Shown here piece by piece: positions 1-10,095 of a stretch of 64,000 nucleotides of DNA. The DNA is from Myxococcales bacterium (GTDB lineage Bacteria > Myxococcota_A > Polyangia > Polyangiales > Polyangiaceae), in the NCBI GenBank assembly GCA_013297655.1, contig JAAFHV010000002.1, positions 1-64,000 of the forward strand. Direction: 5' to 3'. The translations under genes were made by a program, and so were the position numbers. The notes beneath the pieces are model-generated. The model did not search any database. It was not told where the DNA came from and saw nothing but the letters and a program-made list of their open reading frames with translations. Position 1 is the stretch's first letter, and the number at the start of each line of letters is the position of its first letter.

Positions 1-899
1 AAGCCATCGCCGTCCGCGTCGCGGTACCAGAGGCGACACGCGCCGGTCGCGCACGCCGAGCACGTGCACTGCCCCACTTTGCCAGGCACGGTGCACGAGG
101 CGCCGACCACGTCGGCCGGGTTGCACGCATCGTTGCAACATACATTGGTCGTGCAGAACCCGGTCTGGCACTGCGGCGCCGCCGCGCAGACCGCGCCGTT
201 GCCGAGCCGCGGCTTGCACACGCCCCCGTCGCAGTAGTGGCCCGCCGCACAATCGGCTTCTACCGTGCACGCGGTCTTGCACGTGGTGTCTCCCGCGGGG
301 CACGAGTACGCGTTGCAGCTCTCGAGGCCGACCGCGCAGTGCCCGAGGCCGTCGCACGCCGCGCGACCGCGATCGCTCGAGGTGTTGCAGAACGAGCCGC
401 CGCACGCCTTCGTCGCGTTCGGATACGCGCACGCGCGCTTGCCGTCGCACTTGCCAGCGCAGGCCGTGTCGTCGCTCGCGACGCCGCCCTCGGGCACGTT
501 CACCGAAGGACCCGCGTCGGCCGCTGCGTCTTGTTCGACGATGATCCCGCCGTCCTCGCCGGGGCGCGCCTTGGGAGCACACTCGTTCGCGGGATCTTGT
601 CCCTCTGCCACCGGCGCGCACGTGCCCGCTTGGCCAGGGGCGTTGCACGTCTCGCACGCGCCGCCGCACGCGCTCTCGCAGCACACGCCGTCGACGCACT
701 GCCCCGTTCCGCACTCGGCCGCGGTCGCGCACGCCGCGCCCTTGGCCTTCGCTCCGGGATTCACCTGCCCGTCCGTGTCCGGCTTGCTCGCGTCTCCCGC
801 AGGCACCGGATCGTCGCCTACGCACGCGACGACGGCGTGGCCGGTCCATGCGACGCCGACGACGGAGGCCAGAGCGAGAGCAGCAGTGCGTAGCTTCAT
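1..899 (-). CDS. Cys-rich secreted lipoprotein, C-terminus cut by window edge
   Basis: Reading leftwards from an ATG at 897-899, the frame stays open to the window edge for 299 codons, so the 3' end is missing. The product begins with a signal peptide whose VVAC at residues 23-26 fits a lipobox. An Asp/Gly-containing linker follows, then many closely spaced cysteines in repeated patterns such as [18 protein letters not shown] and CCNDACNP. The visible end carries YRDADGDG, a Ca-binding-like acidic motif common after Cys-rich blocks in myxobacterial surface proteins. It is probably an envelope or extracellular protein stabilised by disulfides. No catalytic motif is visible and no function can be assigned. 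It is divergent from clpB, with 231 bp between the two start codons. Confidence 0.8.
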   Translation of the reverse strand, partial: MKLRTAALALASVVGVAWTGHAVVACVGDDPVPAGDASKPDTDGQVNPGAKAKGAACATAAECGTGQCVDGVCCESACGGACETCNAPGQAGTCAPVAEGQDPANECAPKARPGEDGGIIVEQDAAADAGPSVNVPEGGVASDDTACAGKCDGKRACAYPNATKACGGSFCNTSSDRGRAACDGLGHCAVGLESCNAYSCPAGDTTCKTACTVEADCAAGHYCDGGVCKPRLGNGAVCAAAPQCQTGFCTTNVCCNDACNPADVVGASCTVPGKVGQCTCSACATGACRLWYRDADGDG

Positions 900-1130
900 G
901 GCAAAAGTGTACGCCATTCACGGACGTCGCGCCGGTGCCTCCCCGCGGCCCGGTTCGTGGGATGGTACGCGTCTTGCGGTAGGTGCCTTGCGTCGACGTT
1001 CGGCGTGCTTATTTCCATGTCGTTGGTTGGCGTGCGGGGAACCACACGAGACCTCCCAAGAATGCGACGGCGCTCGCCACCGTCGCCACCGGATGCGCCG
1101 CATCGTGAACGACGCGCGCGAGGAGAAGCC

Positions 1131-3740
1131 ATGCGTCCCGAGAAGATGACCACGAAGAGCCAGGAAGCCGTGCGCGGCGCCATCGAGCTCGCCGCCAGAC
1201 GCGGGAGCCCCGAGGTCATTCCCGAGCACCTGCTCCTGTCCGTCATTGCCCAAGAAGATGGCGTCGCGTTCCCGCTTTTGCAGAAGGCCGGCACGAACAT
1301 CGACGCCGTGATCGCCGACGCGACGAAGGTCGTGAGCGGGCTGCCGCGTGTCTCAGGCGGCGCGGAGCCCGGCTTTTCGCGCCGCACGCAAGACGTGATG
1401 CGACGCGCGGAGGACGAAGCAAAGAACCTGAAGGACGACTTCGTCTCGGTGGAGCACTTCGTGCTCGCGATGGCCAAGCACGACGCCCAGGTGAAGACCG
1501 CGCTCGAGCTCCACGGCGGCGTCACCTACGAGAAGCTCCTCGCGTCGCTCGCTCAGGTGCGCGGCAGCCAGCGGGTCACCGATCGCGATCCGGAAGGGAA
1601 ATTCCAGGCACTCGACAAATACTGTCGTGACCTCACCGAGGCCGCGCGGAAGGGCAAGAACGACCCCGTCATCGGGCGCGACGAGGAGATCCGTCGCGTG
1701 ATGCAGGTGCTCTCGCGCCGCACGAAGAACAACCCCGTGCTCATCGGCGAGCCCGGCGTCGGCAAGACCGCCATCGTCGAGGGCATCGCGAACCGCATCA
1801 TCCGCGGCGACGTGCCGGAGTCTCTCAAGGACAAGCGGCTCGTCGCGCTCGACATGGGCGCCCTCATCGCCGGCGCAAAATACCGCGGCGAATTCGAAGA
1901 TCGCCTCAAGGCGGTGCTCAAGGAGGTCGAGAGCTCCGGCTCGCGCATCATCCTGTTCATCGACGAGCTCCACACGCTCGTGGGCGCGGGCGCGTCCGAA
2001 GGCGCGATGGACGCGGCGAACCTCTTGAAGCCCGCCCTCGCCCGCGGCGAGCTCCGCTGCATCGGCGCGACGACCCTCGACGAGTACCGCAAAAAGATCG
2101 AGAAAGACGCCGCTCTCGAGCGCCGTTTCCAGCCCGTCGTCGTGTCGCAGCCCTCGGTCGAGGACACCATCGCGATCCTCCGTGGCCTCAAGGAGCGCTA
2201 CGAGGTCCACCACGGCATTCGCATCCAAGACGCGGCCCTCGTCGCCGCCGCGACCTTGTCCGACCGCTACGTCACCGAGCGTTTCCTCCCCGACAAGGCG
2301 ATCGATCTGGTGGACGAGGCCGCCGCCAAGATCAAGATGGAGGTCGACAGCATGCCGGCCGACATCGATCGGGTGGAGCGCAAGATCACGCAGCTTCGCA
2401 TCGAGCAGGAGGCCCTCAAGAAGGAGCGCGACCAAGCCTCCAAGGCCCGCCTCGGCAGCATCGGGGGCGAGCTCGCCGATCTCGAAGAGCGCAGCAATGG
2501 CATGAAGGCGCAATGGATGCGCGAGAAGGAGATCATCGAGGCCATCCGCAAAGCCAAGCCCACCCTCGAGACGCTCCGCGCCGAAGCCGACGAAGCCCAG
2601 CGCAAAGGCGACCTCGGGAAGGCGGCCGAGATCCGCTACGGCAAGCTCCCCGAGACCGAGCGCGAGATCGAGACGCTCCGCGCCAAGCTCGCGAAAGTGC
2701 AGGAGAAACAGGCCTACCTCACCGAGGAGGTCACCGATCAGGACATCGCGCAGATCGTCGCCAAGTGGACCGGCATTCCGGTCGCGAAGATGCTCGAAGG
2801 CGAGATGGCCAAGCTCCTTCGCATGGAAGAGGCCCTCGGCTCTCGCGTCGTCGGTCAACGCGCGGCGATCGAGGCGGTGTCGAACGCGGTCCGACGCGCA
2901 CGCGCTGGCCTCGGGGACGACAAGCGACCGGTGGGTAGCTTCTTGTTCCTCGGCACCACCGGAGTGGGCAAGACCGAGCTCGCCCGTGCGCTCGCGGAGT
3001 TCCTCTTCGACGACGAGCGCGCCCTCTTGCGACTCGACATGAGCGAGTACCACGACAAACACACCGTCAGTCGGCTCATCGGCGCGCCGCCCGGATACAT
3101 TGGATACGACGAAGGCGGTCAACTCACGGAGCCGGTCCGCCGAAGGCCCTATTCGGTCATCTTGTTCGACGAGGTCGAGAAGGCCCACCCGGACGTTTGG
3201 AACACCCTCCTCCAAGTCTTGGACGACGGGCGCCTCACGGACGGACAAGGCCGCACGGTCGACTTCAAGAACACGGTCATCATCCTCACGAGCAACGTGG
3301 GCTCTCAGCGCGCCGAGGCGATCTCCGAACAGGGGCTCGACGAGGCGACCGAGCGCAAGGTGTTCGAGGAGGCGGTGCTGAACGACGTCAAACAGGCGTT
3401 CCGCCCCGAGTTCTTGAATCGCCTCGACGAAATCGTGGTCTTTCAGAAGCTCGACCGGTCCGAGGTTCGGCGCATCGTGGACCTCCAACTCGACCGCTTC
3501 GCCGAGCGTCTGTCCAAGCGGTCCCTCGGGATCGATCTCTCCGACGACGCGAGGGCGTACCTCGCCGAAGTGGGTTGGGACCCCAAGTATGGCGCGCGGC
3601 CTTTGAAGCGCGCGGTCCGTAAGCACCTCGAGGACGAGCTCGCCAAGCACGTGCTTCGTGGCCAATACGCCCCCGGCACCGTGGTCCGGGTCGACCGTCA
3701 GGGCGACGGCCTCGTCTTCAAAGACGTCGTCGCAAACTGA
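1131..3740 (+). CDS. clpB: ATP-dependent disaggregase ClpB
   Basis: An 869-residue Hsp100 chaperone, the family's usual length, which extracts polypeptides from aggregates together with the DnaK system in the cytosol. The N-terminal Clp repeat domain covers about residues 1-145. The first AAA+ module has Walker A GEPGVGKT at 206-213 and Walker [11 protein letters not shown] coiled-coil middle domain (about 400-520), the mark that separates ClpB from ClpA and ClpC, is present. The second AAA+ module has Walker A GTTGVGKT at 608-615 and ILFDEVEKA. The frame is open 174 bp further upstream, but ATG 1131 was chosen because GAGGAG lies 5-10 bp before it and [12 protein letters not shown] aligns with the family N-terminus. 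A strong hairpin terminator follows. Heat-shock control is expected from the family, but no heat-shock promoter was recognised. Confidence 0.97.
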   Translation: MRPEKMTTKSQEAVRGAIELAARRGSPEVIPEHLLLSVIAQEDGVAFPLLQKAGTNIDAVIADATKVVSGLPRVSGGAEPGFSRRTQDVMRRAEDEAKNLKDDFVSVEHFVLAMAKHDAQVKTALELHGGVTYEKLLASLAQVRGSQRVTDRDPEGKFQALDKYCRDLTEAARKGKNDPVIGRDEEIRRVMQVLSRRTKNNPVLIGEPGVGKTAIVEGIANRIIRGDVPESLKDKRLVALDMGALIAGAKYRGEFEDRLKAVLKEVESSGSRIILFIDELHTLVGAGASEGAMDAANLLKPALARGELRCIGATTLDEYRKKIEKDAALERRFQPVVVSQPSVEDTIAILRGLKERYEVHHGIRIQDAALVAAATLSDRYVTERFLPDKAIDLVDEAAAKIKMEVDSMPADIDRVERKITQLRIEQEALKKERDQASKARLGSIGGELADLEERSNGMKAQWMREKEIIEAIRKAKPTLETLRAEADEAQRKGDLGKAAEIRYGKLPETEREIETLRAKLAKVQEKQAYLTEEVTDQDIAQIVAKWTGIPVAKMLEGEMAKLLRMEEALGSRVVGQRAAIEAVSNAVRRARAGLGDDKRPVGSFLFLGTTGVGKTELARALAEFLFDDERALLRLDMSEYHDKHTVSRLIGAPPGYIGYDEGGQLTEPVRRRPYSVILFDEVEKAHPDVWNTLLQVLDDGRLTDGQGRTVDFKNTVIILTSNVGSQRAEAISEQGLDEATERKVFEEAVLNDVKQAFRPEFLNRLDEIVVFQKLDRSEVRRIVDLQLDRFAERLSKRSLGIDLSDDARAYLAEVGWDPKYGARPLKRAVRKHLEDELAKHVLRGQYAPGTVVRVDRQGDGLVFKDVVAN

Positions 3741-3758
3741 TAGGTCATCCGGTGTGAC

Positions 3759-3793
3759 GAAGAGAGCGCCTCACCCCACGAGGCGCTCTCTTC
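3759..3793 (+). terminator. Intrinsic terminator of clpB
   Basis: A perfect 14-bp inverted repeat (3759-3772 with 3780-3793) with a 7-nt loop lies 19 bp after the clpB stop codon. It is followed by ATTTTGT. The stem is GC-rich in its upper half, as expected for a factor-independent terminator. Confidence 0.85.
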
Positions 3794-3835
3794 ATTTTGT
3801 ACGGGCGGCGGTCTACTGACGACCCGCGCGCACGG

Positions 3836-3898
3836 GGCGAGATGGCTATCCGGACCGGCGAGATGGCTATCCGGACCGGCGAGATGGCTATCCGGATC
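3836..3898. repeat. Three tandem copies of a 21-bp repeat
   Basis: The unit GGCGAGATGGCTATCCGGAC plus one C occurs three times head to tail at 3836, 3857 and 3878. Only the third copy differs, at its penultimate base (ATC instead of ACC). The unit length is a multiple of three but no convincing gene uses it; it sits between the clpB terminator and the 3' end of the convergent transglutaminase gene. Each copy contains TCCGGA, a 6-bp palindrome. Confidence 0.9.
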
Positions 3899-3931
3899 GC
3901 ACGCCCCTGCCCTCTCCCTATCCGCGACGGA

Positions 3932-6100
3932 TCACGGCGAGGGCGACGCGGGCATCGTCTTGTACGAGCGCACGCTCTTTACGCCGCGCTCGAAGCCCTT
4001 CCGTTTCGGCTCGTCGAGCTCGACGCCACCGAAGCGTACTTCCAAGTACGTGAGGGTCATCGCGTGCACTTCGTCGGCGAGGGGGTGCTTCTTGCGGAGC
4101 AAGTCCTCGGCGTGGCGCAAAGGCGGAACCGCGAGCGGGCGCGCGAGCCCTTGCGTCGATAGTGCCGACTCGAGCGATTGGTAAAGCTCGGTGACCAAGA
4201 GGGCGGCGCGGCTCTTCTTCGCCTCGGGCTTCTTGTCGGTCGGGATTCGCTTGGGGCGCTGGCGACGCCAGAACACATAAGCGCCAACGCCGACGAGGAC
4301 CACGATCGCGGCCATCACCGGGGCCTGCGTCATCTTGCCCGCCACACCCTCGCGGAGCCCCGCCTTCGCGCGCACGCGGTCGTACTTGCGACTCGCCTCT
4401 TCGAAGAGGCGAACCTGCGTCCCGAGGTCGTAGCCGACCACGTAGCGATTCCACCTTTGCGAGAGCGCCTCGACGAAATCACGGAGGTATACGAACGCGC
4501 CTCCCGTCTCTTGGAGCGGGCGCGCCGCGGACGTAGGCGTGGGATCGAACGTGACCCACCCGAGCTGCGGATCGTCGAGATAGGCCTCTACCCAGGAGTG
4601 CGCGTCGCCCTCGCGGACGGCGTAGTACTTTCCGAAGCGGTTGTACGTGCCACCGACGAAGCCCGTCACGTTGCGCGACGGAATGCCCACTTCGCGCAGC
4701 ATCATCACCATCGCGGTGGAGAAGAACTCGCAGTGCCCGCGCTTGGTCTCGAAGAGGAAGTGGTCGAGCGGCTGCGGCTTCCCGCCCGAAGGCGACGTGA
4801 CGTCGTATTTGAAGTCGTTCCGGAGGTGCTCCTCGATCGCCTTCGCTTTGCCCATCGGCGTCGATTGCCCCTCTGCGTACGAGCGGGCGAGATCGGCGAT
4901 ACGGCCCGGGAGCGCAGGCAGCGCGAGGTAACGCGCGCGGTCTTGGGCGCTCAGGATCTGCGGGATCGGCTCGTTATCTCCAGCGAGATATACATCGTAG
5001 CGAATGCCGTGGGTGCCAGGGCTCGCATAGCGAAACTCCCCTTCTGGCCCCTTCGAGATGACGACGCTGTCTTGGGGGATCGCGGTCTGCGGGAGCCGTA
5101 GCTCTACGCCGACGGTGCGCGGGGGAAGGAAGAGCACCGGCGGATCGATGGGCTCGAGGTCGAACGAGATTCGCCTGTCTTCGCGTGACCGCGGTACACG
5201 CGCGATCGTCAGCACGTTCGGATAGAGCAAATCCACCGGCCGGCGGTCACTCGACGAACGCGACCACGCGCGACCGTCGTAGGTGTCGAAGGCCGTGCCG
5301 CGGAGGCGAATCGTCATTCGAATCGGCGGGTCGGGGTTGTCCGGCAGCGTAAACCGGAGCGCCACCGTGGGGTCGGTCCGCAGAGTGCCCACGTCGCCCA
5401 AGTCGACGTGATCCGAGAAGCCGACCATTCGGCCCGAGCGCTGGTGATTCACGAGGAGGAGCGAGAGGCCCACCCGCGGAAAGAGCACGAACAGCGCGCC
5501 GGTGAATACGAAGATAGGGAGCGCGAGCAGGCACGTGGTCAGCAAAAATCCGCGCCCCACCACCCGCCGGCTGCGGAGGATGCGCGGTACGTCGACGGGG
5601 AGACCGGTGCGGTCGCGCGCGCCTTGGCGATAGTTGCCTTCCACTTCGCGCCGAAGATGCGAGAGCACGAGCGCGCCGGGAGCGACGACCAAGAATCCCA
5701 AGAAGCAGAGGCCGTAGCTGAGCCCGCCCCCGAGCACCGTGCCGGCGACGAAGTGCAAGAGCGCCAAGATGATGATCTGCTGGTCGTGCGCCGCCCCACG
5801 CCGGGTCGCGACGCGGATCACCTGGAGGAAGCCCGCGAACTCTACTGCGGTATCGAGCGCCGACGCCCCGAGCACGACGCGAACCACCTCGACGACGAAG
5901 AGCGCGAGCGGTCCGATCGTGGCGAGCGTACGCATCCATGGTTTGGATTGGATGGTCTCCGGGAGCGCGACGGCGACGGCCAAACCGAAGAGCACGAGGC
6001 CCGCGGTGAAGGGCGCCATTCCCACCGTGTTCACGACCGCGAGCACGCCGAGGGTGGCGAGCGCGTTCGTCATGAGCCTATGGACGAGGCCGAATCGCAT
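3932..6100 (-). CDS. TgpA-type membrane transglutaminase-like protein (DUF3488/DUF4129)
   Basis: A 722-residue inner-membrane protein. About six membrane segments fill residues 10-220. A large soluble domain follows with the transglutaminase/protease triad C457 (GHCEFFSTA), H501 (DAHSWVEAY) and D519 (TFDPTP). One more membrane segment lies near residue 600, before a cytoplasmic DUF4129-like tail. This matches TgpA of Pseudomonas, whose periplasmic domain has transglutaminase fold and activity. Its ATG lies 3 bp after the DUF58 stop codon, so moxR, DUF58 and this gene form one operon, the usual arrangement of the family. The physiological substrate is unknown; a role in envelope maintenance is inferred. 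Confidence 0.9.
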   Translation of the reverse strand: MRFGLVHRLMTNALATLGVLAVVNTVGMAPFTAGLVLFGLAVAVALPETIQSKPWMRTLATIGPLALFVVEVVRVVLGASALDTAVEFAGFLQVIRVATRRGAAHDQQIIILALLHFVAGTVLGGGLSYGLCFLGFLVVAPGALVLSHLRREVEGNYRQGARDRTGLPVDVPRILRSRRVVGRGFLLTTCLLALPIFVFTGALFVLFPRVGLSLLLVNHQRSGRMVGFSDHVDLGDVGTLRTDPTVALRFTLPDNPDPPIRMTIRLRGTAFDTYDGRAWSRSSSDRRPVDLLYPNVLTIARVPRSREDRRISFDLEPIDPPVLFLPPRTVGVELRLPQTAIPQDSVVISKGPEGEFRYASPGTHGIRYDVYLAGDNEPIPQILSAQDRARYLALPALPGRIADLARSYAEGQSTPMGKAKAIEEHLRNDFKYDVTSPSGGKPQPLDHFLFETKRGHCEFFSTAMVMMLREVGIPSRNVTGFVGGTYNRFGKYYAVREGDAHSWVEAYLDDPQLGWVTFDPTPTSAARPLQETGGAFVYLRDFVEALSQRWNRYVVGYDLGTQVRLFEEASRKYDRVRAKAGLREGVAGKMTQAPVMAAIVVLVGVGAYVFWRRQRPKRIPTDKKPEAKKSRAALLVTELYQSLESALSTQGLARPLAVPPLRHAEDLLRKKHPLADEVHAMTLTYLEVRFGGVELDEPKRKGFERGVKSVRSYKTMPASPSP

Positions 6101-6103
6101 CTG

Positions 6104-7182
6104 TCACTCCGCCGCCGATTTCAGCTCGGGCCCTTCGTCGATCGAGTCGACCAAAGCGAGATACCGAAGAATGGCGTCCGACCCGGTGTTCTTGTCGGCG
6201 CGGACCACGTCGCCGGACGTGACACGGAGCGTGACGCGATCACCGCGCTTGATGTGCGCGACGACGCGAGACGATACCTCACGAATGCGACGCTCGAACC
6301 CGGGACCGAAGTCGTCCCCCGAGCCGCGCGGCTTCTTCACGTCGAGGCGGAGCGTGACTTCCGGGTGCGCGTCGCGCGCGCGCTCGCGGCGAACCAAGTG
6401 CCCAGTCGAAGCCGACTTGCGCCAGTGCACGTCACGGAGATCTTCGCCGTCGCGCACGGAGCGAAGTCCGAAGTGGTCTTCGCCATACCCACGACCGAAC
6501 GCGGACTCTCCTCCCGAGTCCCTCCCTGGCGGTGCGGCGCCGAGCTTGATCGGATCGGCGGCGGGGTAAATCACGAGGTCGCCCTCGGCCGGTACTTCAC
6601 GAGACTTCTCGAAGAGGCCAAACGGAAAGCGCGTCGCGATACGAAAGCCCACGTGGCGATCGCGCCCCCGCTTTTGGGGAGTTCGCCGATAGGCCGCGAC
6701 TTGAGCGCTGTTGGGGCTGATCTTCAAAAAGAAGCATCGCTTGTCGGCGGGCTGTCCGTGGCGCAGGTCTTCCACTTCGATGGCATACGAGGGCACACGG
6801 CCCTTGTGATTGAACACCTCGATCTCGACGAGGTGGGGCCTACCCACTTGTGCACGCGCCGGCAGCCTGCGCACCACGGAGAGGTCGCGGAGCGAGAGCT
6901 CGCTCATGAGGCCACTCACCACGATGAGCGCGAGCAGGAGCCCGAGCAGGAGATAGAGGAGATTGTTGCCGGTGTTGATCGCGGCGAACCCGACGCCGAG
7001 CGTAATGCCGACGAAGAACTTCCCTTCCCTCGTGAACTTGAGCTTCCGCGGCGGCTTCTTGCGCGACAAGAGCCCGCTCACGAGGAGCGAAGCGCGCGAA
7101 GCCTCGTGGGTGGCTTTTCGTAGTGACTCCGCCGGCTGCTTCACCGGAGTCTTGCGTTTGGGAGGGGCGGGCTTCTCGGAGC

Positions 7183-7186
<4 letters not shown>
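6104..7186 (-). CDS. DUF58 domain membrane protein
   Basis: A 360-residue protein starting at GTG 7184-7186, whose start overlaps the moxR stop codon as GTGA. A basic N-terminus of about 45 residues precedes two adjacent membrane segments (about 50-100). A cytoplasmic region follows with the DUF58 core, seen as GEDHFGLRSVRDGEDLRDVHW around residues 225-250. DUF58 proteins often carry a von Willebrand-like fold and are nearly always encoded beside a MoxR ATPase, which is thought to remodel a metal-dependent complex. No MIDAS-type DxSxS motif was obvious. Function is inferred from the operon only. Confidence 0.88.
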
Positions 7187-8145
<959 letters not shown>

Positions 8146-8788
8146 GCTTGTGAGGTTAGCATGAGGTCCACGGCTTCCTACTAGTGCTCCGCGCTTCGTT
8201 TTCGAGCGGATCGCCAGGGATCCGCACGGTGAACGTTTGCTCCCTCGCGGTCGGCGCAGCAAGTGACGCGCCCGCGCCCGCGCTGCACTCCTGGTTGCCC
8301 GGTCAGACCCGTCTTCATCCCGCCGCGCGTTGGCCGCTCGTGGGCATGGCGCAACGCGAATCCGAGGGGCTTTTCTCGCGTTTGGTTCTTCTCGCCGCGT
8401 CTTCGACGAGACTCCCGCGCCTCCGGAGCGTCGCGACTCCCACGCCTCCGGAGCGCCGCGACTCCCGCCTCCGGAGCGCCGCGACTCCCACGGGACCGGA
8501 GCGCCGCGACTCCCACGGGACCGGAGCGCCGCGACTCCCACGGGACCGGAGCGCCGCGACTCCCACGCCACCGGAGCGCCGCGACTCCCGCGCCACCGGA
8601 GCGTCGCGACTCCCGCCACCGGAGCGTCCTGACGCTCGCGACGCGCTCGCGCCGCGAACCAACCGTGCCAACGGGACGAGCGCAGCTCGGACCGGTGGCC
8701 CGATGGTCCGCGGGGAGGAAGGTCCGAAGGACCGACCGAGCCGAGAATCGTTGGGCCATCGACCGGATCGGCGCTCTAGGATGCTCGC
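8146..8788. other. 643-bp intergenic region holding a tandem repeat block
   Basis: Between the divergent moxR and ABC ATPase start codons. The first 270 bp show no recognisable gene. The middle is the 25-bp repeat described separately. The last 145 bp lead to the GTG start of the ATPase gene. Frames remain open on both strands only because of GC-rich repeats. Confidence 0.7.
8423..8643. repeat. Tandem array of nine 25-bp units
   Basis: CCGGAG-starting units begin at 8423, 8448, 8471, 8496, 8521, 8546, 8571, 8596 and 8619. The period is 25 bp with two 23-bp steps. The shared core is CCGGAGCGCCGCGACTCCC, followed by a variable ACGGGA, ACGCCA, GCGCCA or ACGCCT linker. The four central units are near-identical and the outer ones diverge, as in an array growing by slippage. 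A period of 25 is not a codon multiple, so the block is unlikely to encode a repeat protein. Confidence 0.92.
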
Positions 8789-9427
8789 GTGAGCTCTGCC
8801 CCCGAGGTGCGCCTGCGCCGCGTGACCAAGACGTACGGTCCGGTCCGTGCGCTCGTGGCCGTCGACACCACCTTTTCCGCCGGCCGCGTCACCGCGGTGT
8901 TGGGCACGAACGGCTCGGGAAAGAGCACGCTCCTCGCGATCGTCGGCACTCTCGCGAAGCCCACCTCTGGCGCGATCACGCACACGGGATTGCCGACCGC
9001 CGCAGACATCCGTCGCGTGCTCGGGTGGGTCGGACACGCGTCGCTTTGTTATCCCGACCTCACCGGCGCGGAGAACATTCGCCTCGCGGCGGAGCTCTAC
9101 GGGTGCCCGGAGGACGAGAGCCTCCGAGAGGCGAAGGAGCGCTTCGAGCTCGGATCGTTCGTCGATCGCCCGTTCCGGGAGTACTCGCGCGGGCAACGGC
9201 AGCGTGTCTCGCTCGCGCGCGCGCTAGTCCATCGGCCCACGTTGCTCTTGCTCGACGAGCCCACCACCGGCCTCGATGGCTCTGGGGTCGCGCGCCTCGT
9301 CAAGGTCGTCGCGGACGAGGCCGCGCGCGGCGCGACGATCATCGTGGTCTCGCACGACGAGCCCTTCGCGCGCCAGGTCGCGTCGAGCTCGATCCGCCTC
9401 GAGCGTGGGCGCGTCGTAGAGCAGTAA
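8789..9427 (+). CDS. ABC transporter ATP-binding protein, CcmA-like
   Basis: A 212-residue single ABC ATPase starting at GTG 8789; a nearby ATG at 8781 is followed at once by a stop. Walker A is GTNGSGKST (about 37-45), Walker B LLLLDEPTTGLD, and the H-loop VVSHDEP. The signature reads YSRGQRQR rather than LSGGQ, a form also seen in heme-exporter CcmA-like ATPases. Length and the TTGLDGSGVARL segment also resemble CcmA. No membrane partner gene is adjacent: moxR lies upstream in the opposite direction and bioD is convergent. The ccmF-ccmH operon 20 kb away could use it, but this is inference, and a different exporter partner is equally possible. Confidence 0.8.
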   Translation: MSSAPEVRLRRVTKTYGPVRALVAVDTTFSAGRVTAVLGTNGSGKSTLLAIVGTLAKPTSGAITHTGLPTAADIRRVLGWVGHASLCYPDLTGAENIRLAAELYGCPEDESLREAKERFELGSFVDRPFREYSRGQRQRVSLARALVHRPTLLLLDEPTTGLDGSGVARLVKVVADEAARGATIIVVSHDEPFARQVASSSIRLERGRVVEQ

Positions 9428-9438
9428 AGTTACTTTAC
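9424..9438. terminator. Short hairpin between convergent genes
   Basis: GTAAAG-TTA-CTTTAC is a 6-bp inverted repeat spanning the stop codons of the ABC ATPase and bioD genes. It is AT-rich and without a clear T-run, so it is a weak terminator candidate only. Confidence 0.35.
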
Positions 9439-10095
9439 GAGCACGGCATCGAGGAGCGCGCCGACCGAAGCGCCCGCCGCCAGCGCCTCGCGCGAGCCAC
9501 GTGGGACGACATGTGCCGAGACGAACGCGCCAGCGATCACGTCGATGTTATGGCCTGTCGACGCGTCGGTCTGCGCGGGTACGACGAGGGCGAGGTGCAT
9601 CGGGGGCAGCGCTCGCGAGGGGCCCGCGAACAGGACGGCGCGTACGTCGTGGAGCACACCGAGGCCGTCGTGGGCGACGAGGACCGTGGCGTCCGGGGCG
9701 AGCTCGGCGAGGAGCGTCGCGTTGTCGGAGCTCGGACCGATCGGCGAGAAGAGGCCTCCCGCGAGCTCGACCACGACGAGGTCCGCGTTGCTCTGGGCGT
9801 CGCGGACAGCCTCGACGATGCGCGGGCTCTCGATCGTGACCGACGTGCGTGCGGCGGCGAGGTGAGGGGAGACCGGGTCGACGAACGCGTAGAGCGGGCT
9901 CGGCGCGATAGGGTGCGACGAGGCCTCGGTGAGGTCGTGTGCGTCGCCTTCGTTTGCTCTCGCGAGCCCGCTCTCGATCGGCTTGTACCCGGTCACGCGG
10001 ATGCGCCTCGCTCGCGCGGCGAGGACGAGCGCGACCGCGAGGTGCGTCTTCCCGAGCTCGGTCCCCGTCCCCGTTACGACGACCAGCCGACCCAT
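9430..10095 (-). CDS. bioD: Dethiobiotin synthetase
   Basis: A 221-residue protein with N-terminal P-loop GTGTELGKT (8-16), the BioD form of Walker A. GYKPIESGL follows (around 36-44) with the conserved substrate lysine, and then VVVELAGGLFSPI. It closes the ureido ring of dethiobiotin from 7,8-diaminopelargonate with CO2 and ATP, the step before biotin synthase. Its ATG overlaps the bioF end by 22 bp, showing translational coupling in zapA-bioF-bioD. bioA and bioB are not in the window. Confidence 0.93.
   Translation of the reverse strand: MGRLVVVTGTGTELGKTHLAVALVLAARARRIRVTGYKPIESGLARANEGDAHDLTEASSHPIAPSPLYAFVDPVSPHLAAARTSVTIESPRIVEAVRDAQSNADLVVVELAGGLFSPIGPSSDNATLLAELAPDATVLVAHDGLGVLHDVRAVLFAGPSRALPPMHLALVVPAQTDASTGHNIDVIAGAFVSAHVVPRGSREALAAGASVGALLDAVLVK

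Noticed and set aside
8423-8643. CRISPR array
   Set aside because: The repeats are contiguous with 3-6 bp variable linkers, not unique spacers, and no cas gene is near.
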